A DNA stretch of 59,969 nt, taken from Bacillota bacterium. GTDB taxonomy: Bacteria > Bacillota > UBA5301 > JAMCQP01. Under the pieces are notes generated by a model. The model worked only from the letters and a program-made list of their open reading frames with translations. It was not told the origin of the DNA and did no database searches. This document shows, one piece after another, positions 23,340-32,209 of the stretch. Each line of letters opens with the position of its first letter. Within the stretch, counting starts at the first letter, position 1. The stretch covers positions 1-59,969 of the forward strand of contig JAMCQP010000050.1 of the NCBI GenBank assembly GCA_023381695.1, given 5' to 3'. The position numbers were made by a program, and so were the translations under genes.

Positions 23340-24235
23340 CTAGCCGCCCCTCCTTCCAGCTCCGCAAGGGCCGCCCGCAGTTCCTCGTCGTTAGGAGCCT
23401 TGCCGTGCCATTCGGCGCGATTTTCCATGAAAGAGACCCCCTTGCCCTTCACCGTGCGGGCGATGATCGCCGTGGGCTTGCCTGCGGTCTTTTCCGCCTC
23501 ACCGTAAGCCGCCAGAATCCGGTTGAAATCATGGCCGTCGATCTCGATGACGTGCCAGCCAAAAGCCCGCCACTTGTCCACCAGAGGCTCCACACCCATG
23601 ATGTCCGCCACCGGCCCGTCGAGTTGCACTCCGTTGGCGTCCACCATGGCGCAGAGGTTATCCAGCTTGAAGTGGGCGGCGGACATGGCGGCCTCCCAGA
23701 CCTGCCCTTCCTGAAGCTCGCCGTCCCCCAGGATGCAATAGACCCGGTTTTGGGCTTTCTGGATCTTCAATCCCGCGCCAAGGCCGCACGCCACGGAGAG
23801 CCCCTGGCCCAAAGACCCGCTGGAAACCTCCACCCCCGGCGTCTTGTGCATGTTGGGATGACCCTGAAGAATGCTTCCCAGCTTGCGCAGCGTCTTCAAG
23901 TGCGATTCGTCGAAGTAACCGGCGTGCGCCAGACAGGCGTACTGCAGCGGCGCCACGTGGCCTTTCGAGAACAGGACGTAATCCCTTCCCTCCCAGGAAG
24001 GATTCCGGGGGTCGTGCCGCAAGACGCCGAAGTAGAGCGCCACCGCCAGTTCGCAGGCGGAGAGCGATCCGCCGGGATGCCCTGATCCGGCGGCGTGGAT
24101 CATTGTCAAGATCAGGCGGCGAATCTTTCGCGCCGTTTTTTCAAGTTCGGGTATGGCCGGCGAGCTGCCCTCCACGGCGTTCTTGCTCTCGATGCCATTC
24201 CCGCTCCCGGTGATCTTCATGCGCAAAGGCTTCAC
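23336..24235 (-). CDS. Transketolase, N-terminal (TPP-binding) subunit
   Basis: 299 residues with AAGSGHPGGSLSACELA, the thiamine diphosphate motif GDGELQEGQVWEAAM ... N, and ARTVKGKGVSFME. Begins with GTG overlapping the GarR-type stop; an ATG five codons in is possible. Pairs with the next gene to make the heterotetramer that moves two-carbon units between sugars. Confidence 0.88.
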   Translation of the reverse strand: MKPLRMKITGSGNGIESKNAVEGSSPAIPELEKTARKIRRLILTMIHAAGSGHPGGSLSACELAVALYFGVLRHDPRNPSWEGRDYVLFSKGHVAPLQYACLAHAGYFDESHLKTLRKLGSILQGHPNMHKTPGVEVSSGSLGQGLSVACGLGAGLKIQKAQNRVYCILGDGELQEGQVWEAAMSAAHFKLDNLCAMVDANGVQLDGPVADIMGVEPLVDKWRAFGWHVIEIDGHDFNRILAAYGEAEKTAGKPTAIIARTVKGKGVSFMENRAEWHGKAPNDEELRAALAELEGGAAR

Positions 24236-25131
24236 TCTTCACCAACCTCGATCCCGGCCATTTTCTCATAGAATTTTACAATCGCGCTGTGATCCTCCGA
24301 GCCCAAACCGCTCGCCTGCAAGGACTGCAGGATCTCCATGGCCAGCGCCGTCAACGGCAACGGCACATTGAGCTGCCGGCTGGTCTCCAGGACGTTTCCC
24401 AGATCTTTGGCGTGCAGGTCGATCTTGAACCCGGGCGCAAACCTCCGCTCAATCATCATGGGCGCCTTGGCGTCCAGGACATTGCTGCCGGCCAGGCCGC
24501 CCCGGATGGCCTCGTAAACCACCCGCGGCGAGACACCCGCTTTTTCGGCCAGGAGCAAAGCCTCGGAGACAGCGGCGATGTTCAGCGCGACGATGATCTG
24601 GTTGGAAAGCTTGGCGACATTCCCGCTGCCGATCGGCCCCACGTGAACGACGCTCTTGCCCATTCGTCCCAGAATGTCCCGGTAACGCTGGAAGAGTTCC
24701 CTGTCGCCCCCCACCATAATCGACAGCGTTCCGGCAACCGCCCCCGGCTCTCCGCCGCTGACCGGCGCGTCAAGCATGGCGACACCCTTTTCGCGCAAAG
24801 CGGCCTCCATTTCCCTGGAGACCAGCGGCGCAATGGAACTCATGTCGATCACCGTGGTCCCAGGCTTTGCTCCGTGGATCACGCCGTTTTTGCCAAGAAG
24901 CACTTCCCGGACATGAGGCGAATTGGGCAACATGGTAATGACCAGGGTTGCCTCGCTTGCCGCCTCCCGTGGCGACGCGGCCAGCGCCGCCCCCTCTTTT
25001 GCCAGCTCTTCCACGGGCGCGCGGTTGATATCGTAGACAATCAGCTGGTAATTTGCCTTCATGAGATTGCGCGCCATGGGCTTGCCCATGATCCCCAGGC
25101 CGATAAACCCGATCTTTCCCGTTGCGGTCAT
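24232..25131 (-). CDS. 2-hydroxy-3-oxopropionate reductase-type dehydrogenase
   Basis: 299 residues of the beta-hydroxyacid dehydrogenase family: GFIGLGIMGKPMARNL nucleotide-binding start, DAPVSGGEPGA substrate loop, and catalytic Lys in GNVAKLSNQI. The family includes GarR/GlxR (tartronate semialdehyde to glycerate) and 3-hydroxyisobutyrate dehydrogenase. Next to an HpcH/HpaI aldolase and a DapA-like enzyme, tartronate semialdehyde reduction is the best guess, but the exact substrate is unproven. Confidence 0.82.
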   Translation of the reverse strand: MTATGKIGFIGLGIMGKPMARNLMKANYQLIVYDINRAPVEELAKEGAALAASPREAASEATLVITMLPNSPHVREVLLGKNGVIHGAKPGTTVIDMSSIAPLVSREMEAALREKGVAMLDAPVSGGEPGAVAGTLSIMVGGDRELFQRYRDILGRMGKSVVHVGPIGSGNVAKLSNQIIVALNIAAVSEALLLAEKAGVSPRVVYEAIRGGLAGSNVLDAKAPMMIERRFAPGFKIDLHAKDLGNVLETSRQLNVPLPLTALAMEILQSLQASGLGSEDHSAIVKFYEKMAGIEVGEE

Positions 25132-25180
25132 TATCGCTCACTCCTCTTTTACTGATCGCCAGACGCGTTTCTCCCCCGGT

Positions 25181-26071
25181 TTACGCGCCGAGAATGCCCA
25201 GGCCGGCAAGTACCTGGCGCAATTCGTCCCGTTTGGCCCCGGACAGCCCTCCAACCGGCCTTACAGCTTCTCCGGCGTTGATGCCGATCATCTGGAGCGC
25301 TTCCTTGATCACCACCGGGAAGGTGCCGAATTCAAACGCCAGACGCAGGGGGGCCAGGCGGAACTGCGCCTCGAGTGACCGTTTCAGGTCGCCGGCCACA
25401 TAAGCTTCATAAATCTCCACCACCAGCTTTGGCGCCACATTGGCCGTGGCGGTGATCGATCCCCGGCCGCCGTAGACAAGCGTCCCGTAGATGAGCGTAT
25501 CGCGCCCGGCCAGCACCGCGAAATCCTTGCCCGTCCGCCTGATGTATTCGGCAGTGAGCGTCATATCCCCGCTGGAATCCTTGATCCCCACAATATTATC
25601 GATATGCGACAGCCGCTCCACCAGACCCGCCGGCAGGCTGATGTTGGTCCGGGCGGGGTTGTTGTACAACAGCACCGGGATCTTCACCGAACGGGCTATG
25701 GCGGCGTAATGCTCAAAGAGCTCGTCGTCGTTCGGCTTGATAAAGTACGGGGTGATCACCGAAACGGCGTCCGCGCCGGCATCCGACGCCATCCTGGTCA
25801 GCCTGACCGCCTCGTCCGTGGTTACCGCGCCGGTCCCCGCGTATACGGGAACGCGGCCTTTCGCCTCCTCCAACACAATCTCCAGAACACGTTTCTTTTG
25901 CGGAGGCGTGAATGCCCAGAACTCCCCCTGGCCGCCGATGGCAAAAAGCCCGTGAACGCCGCCGTCAATGAGGTACCGCGTCAGTTTCCGCAAGGAATCC
26001 TCGATAATATTTCCGCTTTCGTCCGATGGCGTCACCATCGCCGGGATGATCCCCTTAACCTCCAATGCCAT
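25181..26071 (-). CDS. DapA-superfamily aldolase or dehydratase
   Basis: 296 residues from the ATG at 26071 (AGAGGTG upstream). Schiff-base Lys in GIKDSSGD and catalytic Tyr in LLYNNPARTN are present, but the true DapA GTTGE motif is GGQGE here. It is therefore not the lysine-pathway enzyme but a catabolic 2-keto-acid aldolase or dehydratase (2-keto-3-deoxy-gluconate, 5-keto-4-deoxyglucarate and similar). Fourth from the operon end. Confidence 0.85.
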   Translation of the reverse strand: MALEVKGIIPAMVTPSDESGNIIEDSLRKLTRYLIDGGVHGLFAIGGQGEFWAFTPPQKKRVLEIVLEEAKGRVPVYAGTGAVTTDEAVRLTRMASDAGADAVSVITPYFIKPNDDELFEHYAAIARSVKIPVLLYNNPARTNISLPAGLVERLSHIDNIVGIKDSSGDMTLTAEYIRRTGKDFAVLAGRDTLIYGTLVYGGRGSITATANVAPKLVVEIYEAYVAGDLKRSLEAQFRLAPLRLAFEFGTFPVVIKEALQMIGINAGEAVRPVGGLSGAKRDELRQVLAGLGILGA

Positions 26072-26113
26072 TTGCCGCACCTCTTAACCTTTTCCTTTTT
26101 AACAATTAACCTC

Positions 26114-27154
26114 TCATATCTCCGCAGCCACCCCCAGCTCTTCCTTGAGAGCCAGAAGTTCTTCGCGGACCTTCGGAACGAGCTCGATCCCCTCGCGCCG
26201 CCGTTTGCGTTCCGCGGCAAACTCCGGCTCGCCCGGAATCAGCACCTGCTCCACGCCTCGGGCGGGCTTGCTGGTTTTGATCTGCCCGACGATCTCATCC
26301 ATGCGGGGTTGGAAGAGTTCCGGCGGCATGAGATGCCCGATATCTATCGCCAGGAAAAAGTGCCCGCTCCTTTGCGGTTTGCTGAAATCGTCATAGAGCG
26401 CCCCGATCCCCTTGCCAAAAGCGGATCCCGTCAGCACGCCGCTCAGGATGTCCACCAGCAGGGAAAGCGCGTAGCCTTTGGGCCCGGCCATGGGCATCAT
26501 CGCGCCCTTGAGCGCCTCGTTGGGGTCCTCCGTGGGCTCGCCTTCCTCATTCATGCCCCAGCCAAGCGGTATCCTGGCGCCCTTTTTGGCGTAGATCATG
26601 ATCTTTCCGCGCGCCACGGCGCTGGTCGCCATATCCATGACATATGGCTCGCCATGGCCCACCGGCGCGGCAACGGAGATCGGGTTGGTTCCGAGCACGG
26701 GCTCGCGCCCGCCCCACGGAGCCATGACGCTGTTGGCGTTGGTCATCGCCAGGCCGATCATCCCGTGTTCCACCGCCCGGAGCGTGTAGTAGGCGAGGGC
26801 GCCGCAATGGGTGCTATTGCGAACCCCACAGGCGCCGAGGCCTTGTTTTTGGGCCAGCCCCATCGCAATATCCATCGCTTTCACCGAAGCCACTTGCCCC
26901 GGGCCATTGTCCGCGTCCAGAAGGGCGATGGCGCCGTCTTCGTTAACCATGCGCATCGTGGCCCGCGCATTGACCAGCCCTTTTTTGATCCGCTTTACAT
27001 AGATCGGAAGCCGCGATACCCCGTGGGATTCCAGGCCCCGCAGATCGGCAAAGACGAGGGTCTCCGCCACAACCGCCGCGTCCTCGGATTTCAGACCCGC
27101 CTTTGCCAGGACCTCGGCGGCAAATGTCTTGAGCTCGCCCGCGCTTCGTTTCAT
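26114..27154 (-). CDS. Malate/L-lactate (sulfolactate)-type dehydrogenase
   Basis: 346 residues of the Ldh_2 family (ComC, YlbC, sulfolactate dehydrogenase): FADLRGLESHGVSRLPIY, NSTHCGALAYY with the catalytic His, GTNPISVAAPV and GPKGYALSLLVDIL. The ATG at 27154 overlaps the previous stop (ATGA); a longer frame to 27253 is rejected. With the adjacent D-type dehydrogenase it could interconvert the two stereoisomers of one 2-hydroxyacid through the keto acid. Confidence 0.85.
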   Translation of the reverse strand: MKRSAGELKTFAAEVLAKAGLKSEDAAVVAETLVFADLRGLESHGVSRLPIYVKRIKKGLVNARATMRMVNEDGAIALLDADNGPGQVASVKAMDIAMGLAQKQGLGACGVRNSTHCGALAYYTLRAVEHGMIGLAMTNANSVMAPWGGREPVLGTNPISVAAPVGHGEPYVMDMATSAVARGKIMIYAKKGARIPLGWGMNEEGEPTEDPNEALKGAMMPMAGPKGYALSLLVDILSGVLTGSAFGKGIGALYDDFSKPQRSGHFFLAIDIGHLMPPELFQPRMDEIVGQIKTSKPARGVEQVLIPGEPEFAAERKRRREGIELVPKVREELLALKEELGVAAEI

Positions 27155-28122
27155 CGCGCGTAAACCTCCGGGTTGACGACAAATTCCGGCCGCTTGCCCT
27201 TGAGTGCATCCGATATGGCCTGAGCGGACCCGGTAGCCATGCGCACCACGCACTCCGCCGTCAGCGCCGCGGAATGAGGGGTGACGATGATGTTTTCGAG
27301 GGCCAGCAGCGGGTTGGTCACCGGCACAGGCTCCTCCTGGAAGACGTCCAGCCCTGCGCCGGCGATGGCTTGCCGCGAAAGGGCGTCATACAGGGCTTTT
27401 TCATCCACCACCCCCCCGCGCGCCGCGTTGAGCAGGTACGCCGAAGGCTTCATGAGGCCCAGCTCCCGGGCGCCGATCACCCCGCGAGTCTCCGGGGTCA
27501 GGGGAACATGAAGGCTGACGAAATCCGATTCCCGCAGAAGCACATCCAGTTGCTTCACCGGCTTTACGCCCATGGCGGCGAGCTTTTCGGCGCCAAGAAA
27601 GGGATCATAAGCGAGGATCTTCATATTAAACGCCCGGCTGGCCTTTTGAGCCAGGAGCGAGCCGATCCGGCCCATGCCGACGATGCCCAGCGTCTTGCCG
27701 TCCAGGTCGACCGCCCTGTAGGAATTGCGGATCTCGAAGTTGCCCTGCCGCGTGGCCCGGTCGTAGCGCGGCAACAGTTTGGCCAGGGCCATCATCATCG
27801 CCATGACATGCTCGGCCACGGAAAGCGCGTTGGCGTTGGGCGTGTAGGCCACGGGGATGCCGCGTTCCGTCGCCGCCTTGACGTCGATGTTATCCACGCC
27901 GACCCCGTGCCTGGCGACAATGCGCAACTTCTTCGCCGCAAAAATCGCTTCCCGGGGAATGGGTGCGGTCCGGACCAGAAGCCCGTCCGCGTCCTCGATC
28001 TCCTTTAACAGGGTTTCCACGGACGGATCCGGCGCCACCCGGACCTCGAAGTCCGGCTTCAGAATGGCTGTCCCCGACTCGTGAACCGGCTGGGAGATCA
28101 GGACCTTTTTCCGTTCTGCCAT
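27151..28122 (-). CDS. D-isomer-specific 2-hydroxyacid dehydrogenase
   Basis: 323 residues, SerA-like without the ACT domain: GIVGMGRIGSLLAQ nucleotide fold, catalytic Arg (NAARGGVVD), Glu (GLDVFQEEP) and His (VTPHSAALT). Members include SlcC (S)-sulfolactate dehydrogenase and hydroxypyruvate/glyoxylate reductases. Coupled by 4-bp overlap to the opposite-stereochemistry Ldh_2 enzyme. Confidence 0.86.
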   Translation of the reverse strand: MAERKKVLISQPVHESGTAILKPDFEVRVAPDPSVETLLKEIEDADGLLVRTAPIPREAIFAAKKLRIVARHGVGVDNIDVKAATERGIPVAYTPNANALSVAEHVMAMMMALAKLLPRYDRATRQGNFEIRNSYRAVDLDGKTLGIVGMGRIGSLLAQKASRAFNMKILAYDPFLGAEKLAAMGVKPVKQLDVLLRESDFVSLHVPLTPETRGVIGARELGLMKPSAYLLNAARGGVVDEKALYDALSRQAIAGAGLDVFQEEPVPVTNPLLALENIIVTPHSAALTAECVVRMATGSAQAISDALKGKRPEFVVNPEVYAR

Positions 28123-28147
28123 TTCAGGTCATCCTCCGTCTGGAAAC

Positions 28148-28219
28148 AGGTGCAAATCAGGCCGGCGGCCTTCGCCGTCCGGCCCGATCGGCCCACTATC
28201 GCTTGAGCCGGTTGCACCT
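28148..28219 (-). other. Structured spacer between tctC-type and dehydrogenase genes
   Basis: Distant arms AGGTGCAA/TTGCACCT (28148-28155, 28212-28219) enclose a strong GGCCGG...CCGGCC hairpin (28158-28182). No T-run. It may tune expression between transporter and enzyme genes. Confidence 0.45.
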
Positions 28220-28227
28220 TCCCAATA

Positions 28228-29205
28228 CTATTTCGTCTCGATCTTTAGCTCTTTGAGGAGGTTTCCGTACTGGTCGAAACCCTTCTTCAGAAAACCGGCA
28301 TATTCATCCGGCCCCATGTACAGGATGGGCTGGCCCAGATCCTTCATCATGGAGATAAACTCCGGATCCCTGGTGATCTGGTGGAATTTATCGGCCAGGT
28401 AATCGATGATGGCCCGCGGCGTCCCCTTGGGCACGGCGATGCCCTTCACGGAGCCGGCGGTAACCACATCGTACCCCTGCTCCTTGAATGTGGGCACGTC
28501 CACGGCCGGATCACGCTCGGCCAGCGCCACCGCCAGCGGGCGGAGACGATCGGCCTTGATGTGGGGCAGCACCTCGCTCGGATGCCCGCCGCCGAAGTCC
28601 ACCTGATGGCCGGTAAGCGCGGTAACCGCATCCGAACCGCCGCTCATTGGGATGGAGGTCAGTTTGAATCCCGCTTCCTTGGCAAAGAGCTGGAAGGCGA
28701 TATCCACCGCGGCGCCCTTGGTGGACACGGCGGCCGTGACGTGGGGACGGCTCTTCGCCCAGGTCACCAGGTCCTTGAGCGTCTTGAACTGCGAATCGGC
28801 GGGAACCGCCAGCACCACCGAATGCTGGGAGATCCGGCAAACAGGGAGTAGATCCTTGAAGGTGTCGAACGGGAGAGGCCTTTCATGCGGGACAACCAGA
28901 TCCTCGCCGGAGCCGTAGCCGAAGAGCAGGATGTAGCCGTCCGGCTTGGACTGGACCACGTAGTCCCGCCCGGGGATCGCGCCGCCGCCGGCCTTGTTCA
29001 CGACGACCAGGGGGACATCGAAATACTTGGGAGCCACCTTGGCAATGGCGCGCGCCAGGACGTCGGTGGAGCCACCCGCGGAATACGGAACAATCAATTC
29101 AATCGGCTTGCTCGGGTACTTTTCCGCCGCCAGCGCAGGAAACACCGCCGCGACCGACAGCGCCAGCACCGTGAGAACCAGGACCAGGATCCTTCTCTTG
29201 TTCAT
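28228..29205 (-). CDS. tctC: Tripartite tricarboxylate transporter substrate-binding protein (TctC/Bug)
   Basis: 325 residues with a signal peptide (MNKRRILVLVLTVLALSV, cleavage at ALA) and the Bug-family core: YPSKPIELIVPYSAGGSTD, VVVNKAGGGAIPG and PDGYILLFG. It captures a carboxylate outside the cell and delivers it to TctA/TctB. The ATG at 29205 has GGAGGTG 6 bp upstream; the longer frame is not used. Third in tctB-tctA-tctC order. Confidence 0.9.
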   Translation of the reverse strand: MNKRRILVLVLTVLALSVAAVFPALAAEKYPSKPIELIVPYSAGGSTDVLARAIAKVAPKYFDVPLVVVNKAGGGAIPGRDYVVQSKPDGYILLFGYGSGEDLVVPHERPLPFDTFKDLLPVCRISQHSVVLAVPADSQFKTLKDLVTWAKSRPHVTAAVSTKGAAVDIAFQLFAKEAGFKLTSIPMSGGSDAVTALTGHQVDFGGGHPSEVLPHIKADRLRPLAVALAERDPAVDVPTFKEQGYDVVTAGSVKGIAVPKGTPRAIIDYLADKFHQITRDPEFISMMKDLGQPILYMGPDEYAGFLKKGFDQYGNLLKELKIETK

Positions 29206-29260
29206 GATTACACCTCCGCTGTTTTTAATAGAGCTTGTTCGTCTATTTCGACAACCCTGG

Positions 29261-29274
29261 GCACCATATGGTGC
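29261..29274. promoter_or_regulatory. GCACCATATGGTGC palindrome
   Basis: Perfect 14-bp palindrome in the tctA-tctC gap, with the same half-sites (ACCA/TGGT) as the site at 33016-33027 near gntR. Possible operator of the GntR protein or a weak hairpin. Confidence 0.4.
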
Positions 29275-29279
29275 AAGGG

Positions 29280-30794
29280 TCACGAAACCGATGCGGGTTG
29301 CACCTTGCTCTCCCTGGACTTCTTCCAGGAAGCCCACAGATTGCCCAGGATGAACAGGACGGCCGCCGCCATCATGGCGCCGGAGATCGGCCGGGCGAAG
29401 AAGATTGCCGGCGATCCGGCCGAGATCAAGAGCGACTGCCGCAACGCCCTTTCCAGGATTGGGCCGAGGACGAAGGCCAGAAGCAGCGGCCCCGTCTCAA
29501 AATTGAGCTTGCGGGCCAGGTACCCCAGAATGCCGGTGACGATCAACAGCCAGATGTCAAATGCGGAGTTGTTGACGCTGTAGACGCCGATCAACGTGAA
29601 AAGCGCGATGATGGGAGCCAGATAGGCGTACGGCACGCGCAAGAGCTGCGCCCAGACCCCGACCAGGGGAAGATTCAGCACCAGAAGCATGGCGTTTCCA
29701 ATGTACATCGAGGCGATAACCCCCCAGAAGACGTCGGGGTGCTCCTTGAGGAGGAACGGCCCCGGCGTGACGCCCTGGATGAGCAAGGCCGCGAAGATCA
29801 TGGCAATGGAGGCATTGCTCGGAATTCCCAGAGTCAACAACGGGATGAACGAGGAGCTTGCCGCCGCGTTGTTGGCGGATTCGGGGCCGGCCACGCCCTC
29901 AATGGCGCCCTGCCCGAACTCCTCGGGATGTTTGGACACCTTCTTCTCCGTGGCATAGGAGAGAAGGGACGACAGGACGGCGCCGCCGCCCGGCAGTATT
30001 CCAACCAGGAAGCCGATCACGGAGCCGCGGACGATGGCCCACCGGGACCGGACAAAATCGGCCAGCGTGGGCCACAGGTTCTTCACCTTGTCCGTAACCA
30101 GCTGAACTCCTTCGGTCTTTTCAAGGTTGTAAAGAATCTCCCCGACGCCAAACATGCCCATGGCCACCGTGACAAAGTCGATGCCGCCCTGCAGGTTCAC
30201 GTTGCCGAAGGTAAACCGCACCGCGCCGGAGATGGGATCCAGGCCGATCATCCCCATCAATAACCCCACCACCACCATGATCAGGCCCTTGATCGCCGAT
30301 CCGCCGCCAAGGTAGGTGGCCATCAGCAAGCCCAGCACCGTGAGCGCAAAGTATTCTGGCGGGCCGAACCGGATCGCGATCTCCGCCAGCGGAGGGGCGA
30401 TGAAGGTCAGGCCGAGGATGCCGATCGTCCCGGCCACAAAGGAACCGATGGCCGCGATCCCCAGCGCCGCCCCGGCGCGGCCCTTTTTGGCCATCTGGTA
30501 ACCGTCCATGCAGGTGACCACCGAGGCGGCCTCGCCCGGGATGTTCAGGAGGATGGAGGTCGTGGAGCCGCCGTACATGGCTCCGTAGTAGACGCCGGCC
30601 ATCATGATGATCGAAGTGACCGGCGAGCCAATCTTGTAGCTTACCGGCAGCAGAAGGGCAATGGTGGCCGCCGGTCCAAGGCCGGGCAGGACCCCGATCG
30701 CCGTCCCCACCAGCGCCCCGATGAAGGCGTACAGCAGGTTGACCAGGCTGAAGGCGATATCAAAACCGGTGAACAAACCGTGAAAGTCAAACAT
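29280..30794 (-). CDS. tctA: Tripartite tricarboxylate transporter large membrane subunit
   Basis: 504 residues, about 11-12 helices. Conserved start AFIGALVGTAIGVLPGLGPAATIALLLP and MYGGSTTSILLNIPGEAASVVTC are TctA hallmarks. Ion-driven permease for carboxylates. It lies 15 bp after tctB. Confidence 0.92.
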   Translation of the reverse strand: MFDFHGLFTGFDIAFSLVNLLYAFIGALVGTAIGVLPGLGPAATIALLLPVSYKIGSPVTSIIMMAGVYYGAMYGGSTTSILLNIPGEAASVVTCMDGYQMAKKGRAGAALGIAAIGSFVAGTIGILGLTFIAPPLAEIAIRFGPPEYFALTVLGLLMATYLGGGSAIKGLIMVVVGLLMGMIGLDPISGAVRFTFGNVNLQGGIDFVTVAMGMFGVGEILYNLEKTEGVQLVTDKVKNLWPTLADFVRSRWAIVRGSVIGFLVGILPGGGAVLSSLLSYATEKKVSKHPEEFGQGAIEGVAGPESANNAAASSSFIPLLTLGIPSNASIAMIFAALLIQGVTPGPFLLKEHPDVFWGVIASMYIGNAMLLVLNLPLVGVWAQLLRVPYAYLAPIIALFTLIGVYSVNNSAFDIWLLIVTGILGYLARKLNFETGPLLLAFVLGPILERALRQSLLISAGSPAIFFARPISGAMMAAAVLFILGNLWASWKKSRESKVQPASVS

Positions 30795-30809
30795 CCACTC
30801 CTAAACCTC

Positions 30810-31262
30810 CTATCTTGCCAGAATCCCCATCGGAAGCGGCACATTCAGCAGGAGGCCGAAGATCATCCAGACGCCCACCGCCGACAATATCCCCGGAATA
30901 ACCGCCTGCAACCACTTCTTGCGCTCCACCACCATGAGCCAGAGAAAAACCAGCGCAAATACGCTGATGATATAGCCAAGCTTCTCCAGCGCAAGAGCAT
31001 ACGCCGCAAAAAGCAGCACGGACAGCAATGGGCGCACCCAGGCGCCAGCGGCCCACAGGGCACTTTTTTCGGCGTCAGGGCCCAGGTTAACCGCAATCAA
31101 AGCGATCGCCAGCGCCGCCAGGATAATTCCCAGCCCGAAGGGCAGGAAGCCCGATCCGGGCTGCCCTCCGTCGTTGATGCGCAGGACAAAGATCGCCTGC
31201 TGGATTACCAGCCCGGCCACGGCCAAAAGGACGATTCCCGTAATCCTTTGCCCCTTTTTCAA
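30810..31262 (-). CDS. tctB: Tripartite tricarboxylate transporter small membrane subunit
   Basis: 150 residues, four helices, with the TctB-type segment GSGFLPFGLGIILAALAI near the N-terminus. Small subunits diverge strongly; identification rests on helix pattern and its place directly before tctA. Confidence 0.85.
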   Translation of the reverse strand: MKKGQRITGIVLLAVAGLVIQQAIFVLRINDGGQPGSGFLPFGLGIILAALAIALIAVNLGPDAEKSALWAAGAWVRPLLSVLLFAAYALALEKLGYIISVFALVFLWLMVVERKKWLQAVIPGILSAVGVWMIFGLLLNVPLPMGILAR

Positions 31263-31297
31263 GCTGCCTCACCTCTCAGATCCTCAGCGATCACTAT

Positions 31298-31339
31298 CGT
31301 TGATCATTAATCGTTGATCATTAACCGTTGATCACCAGG
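31298..31339. promoter_or_regulatory. Three 14-bp tandem repeats CGTTGATCATTAA(T/C)
   Basis: Units at 31298-31311, 31312-31325 and a diverged one at 31326-31339, each centred on TGATCA, in the gap between the aldolase and tctB. Helically phased enough for cooperative binding by a repressor such as the GntR protein; no T-run for termination. Confidence 0.5.
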
Positions 31340-31346
31340 TTGAGCA

Positions 31347-32120
31347 TCAACCGTTGCGCTTCAACCCTCCCAAGATCTTCGATGCCGCCCCGGAAGCAGC
31401 CGCCGCCATAAAGCGGGCATCGGAAGCCACGGCGACAAACTGGAAACCCTGTTCGATCTTCGCCAGCGCCTCATCGGCACTGCCGGCGTGGTAGCCGGTG
31501 GGCACCCCGGTCTCCCTCCCCGCCTTGATAATCCGTTCCATGGCTTCCTTAAATTTGGGGTGGTCAAACTGCCGGAAAACACCCAGCCCCGCCGAAAGGT
31601 CGTTAGGCCCCACAAAGATGGCGTCAACCCCGGGCGTGGACATGATGTCACGGATGTTCTTCACGCCCTCCTCGGTCTCAATCTGGCAGACCACCACGCC
31701 CTGCTTGTTCCAGTCGTGGTAGTAGTCCATGAGATCCATCCCGTACCGGCTGGTCCGGGTGCCGGCGATCCCCCGGATTCCCTCCGGCGGGTACTTGCAG
31801 GCCGCCACCGCCGCGCGGGCCTCCTCCCCGGTGCTGATCATCGGGATGACCAGGCCGGATGCGCCGCGGTCCAGGACGCGTTTGATCAGAACGGGATCAT
31901 TCCAGGGGACCCTGGCCATGGGAGCGCAGTCGGCGCCCTTCAAGGCCCGGATCATGTCTTCCAGCGTTTCGTAATCCGTTGCACCATGTTCCGTGTCGAT
32001 GACCAGCCAATCAAATCCCATGCCGGCCATATGCTCCGCCGACGCCGGGCTGGGCAGGCTTATCCAGCTGCCTACCGCCGGTTGCCCGGATTTCAAAAGC
32101 TCCTTTACCCTGTTTTTCAT
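31347..32120 (-). CDS. HpcH/HpaI-family class II aldolase
   Basis: 257 residues with the metal/substrate residues of this family: WLVIDTEHGATDYE (His base), ARVPWNDPVLIKRVLDRGASGLVIPM, QIETEEGVKNI (Glu) and FVGPNDLSAGLG (Asp). These enzymes split 2-keto-3-deoxy (or 4-hydroxy-2-oxo) acids to pyruvate plus an aldehyde; GarL is the glucarate-pathway member. The ATG at 32120 follows GAGGAGGACGAGG. First enzyme gene after the regulator. Confidence 0.88.
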   Translation of the reverse strand: MKNRVKELLKSGQPAVGSWISLPSPASAEHMAGMGFDWLVIDTEHGATDYETLEDMIRALKGADCAPMARVPWNDPVLIKRVLDRGASGLVIPMISTGEEARAAVAACKYPPEGIRGIAGTRTSRYGMDLMDYYHDWNKQGVVVCQIETEEGVKNIRDIMSTPGVDAIFVGPNDLSAGLGVFRQFDHPKFKEAMERIIKAGRETGVPTGYHAGSADEALAKIEQGFQFVAVASDARFMAAAASGAASKILGGLKRNG

Positions 32121-32209
32121 CTTCCCTCGTCCTCCTCGTTTCCCCGGTCTATTCATCTCCTCTTGTCCTTTTGCCGTATCGCCGGTGGGGCCGGCCTCCA
32201 GGTGCGGAC

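Noticed and set aside
25604..27163. 519-codon plus-strand open frame
   Set aside because: Antisense to the DapA-like and Ldh_2 genes, both with clear catalytic motifs; no ribosome site.
31298..31339. Possible CRISPR array
   Set aside because: Three adjacent 14-bp units without spacers; read as operator repeats. No CRISPR array or cas gene was seen anywhere in the window.
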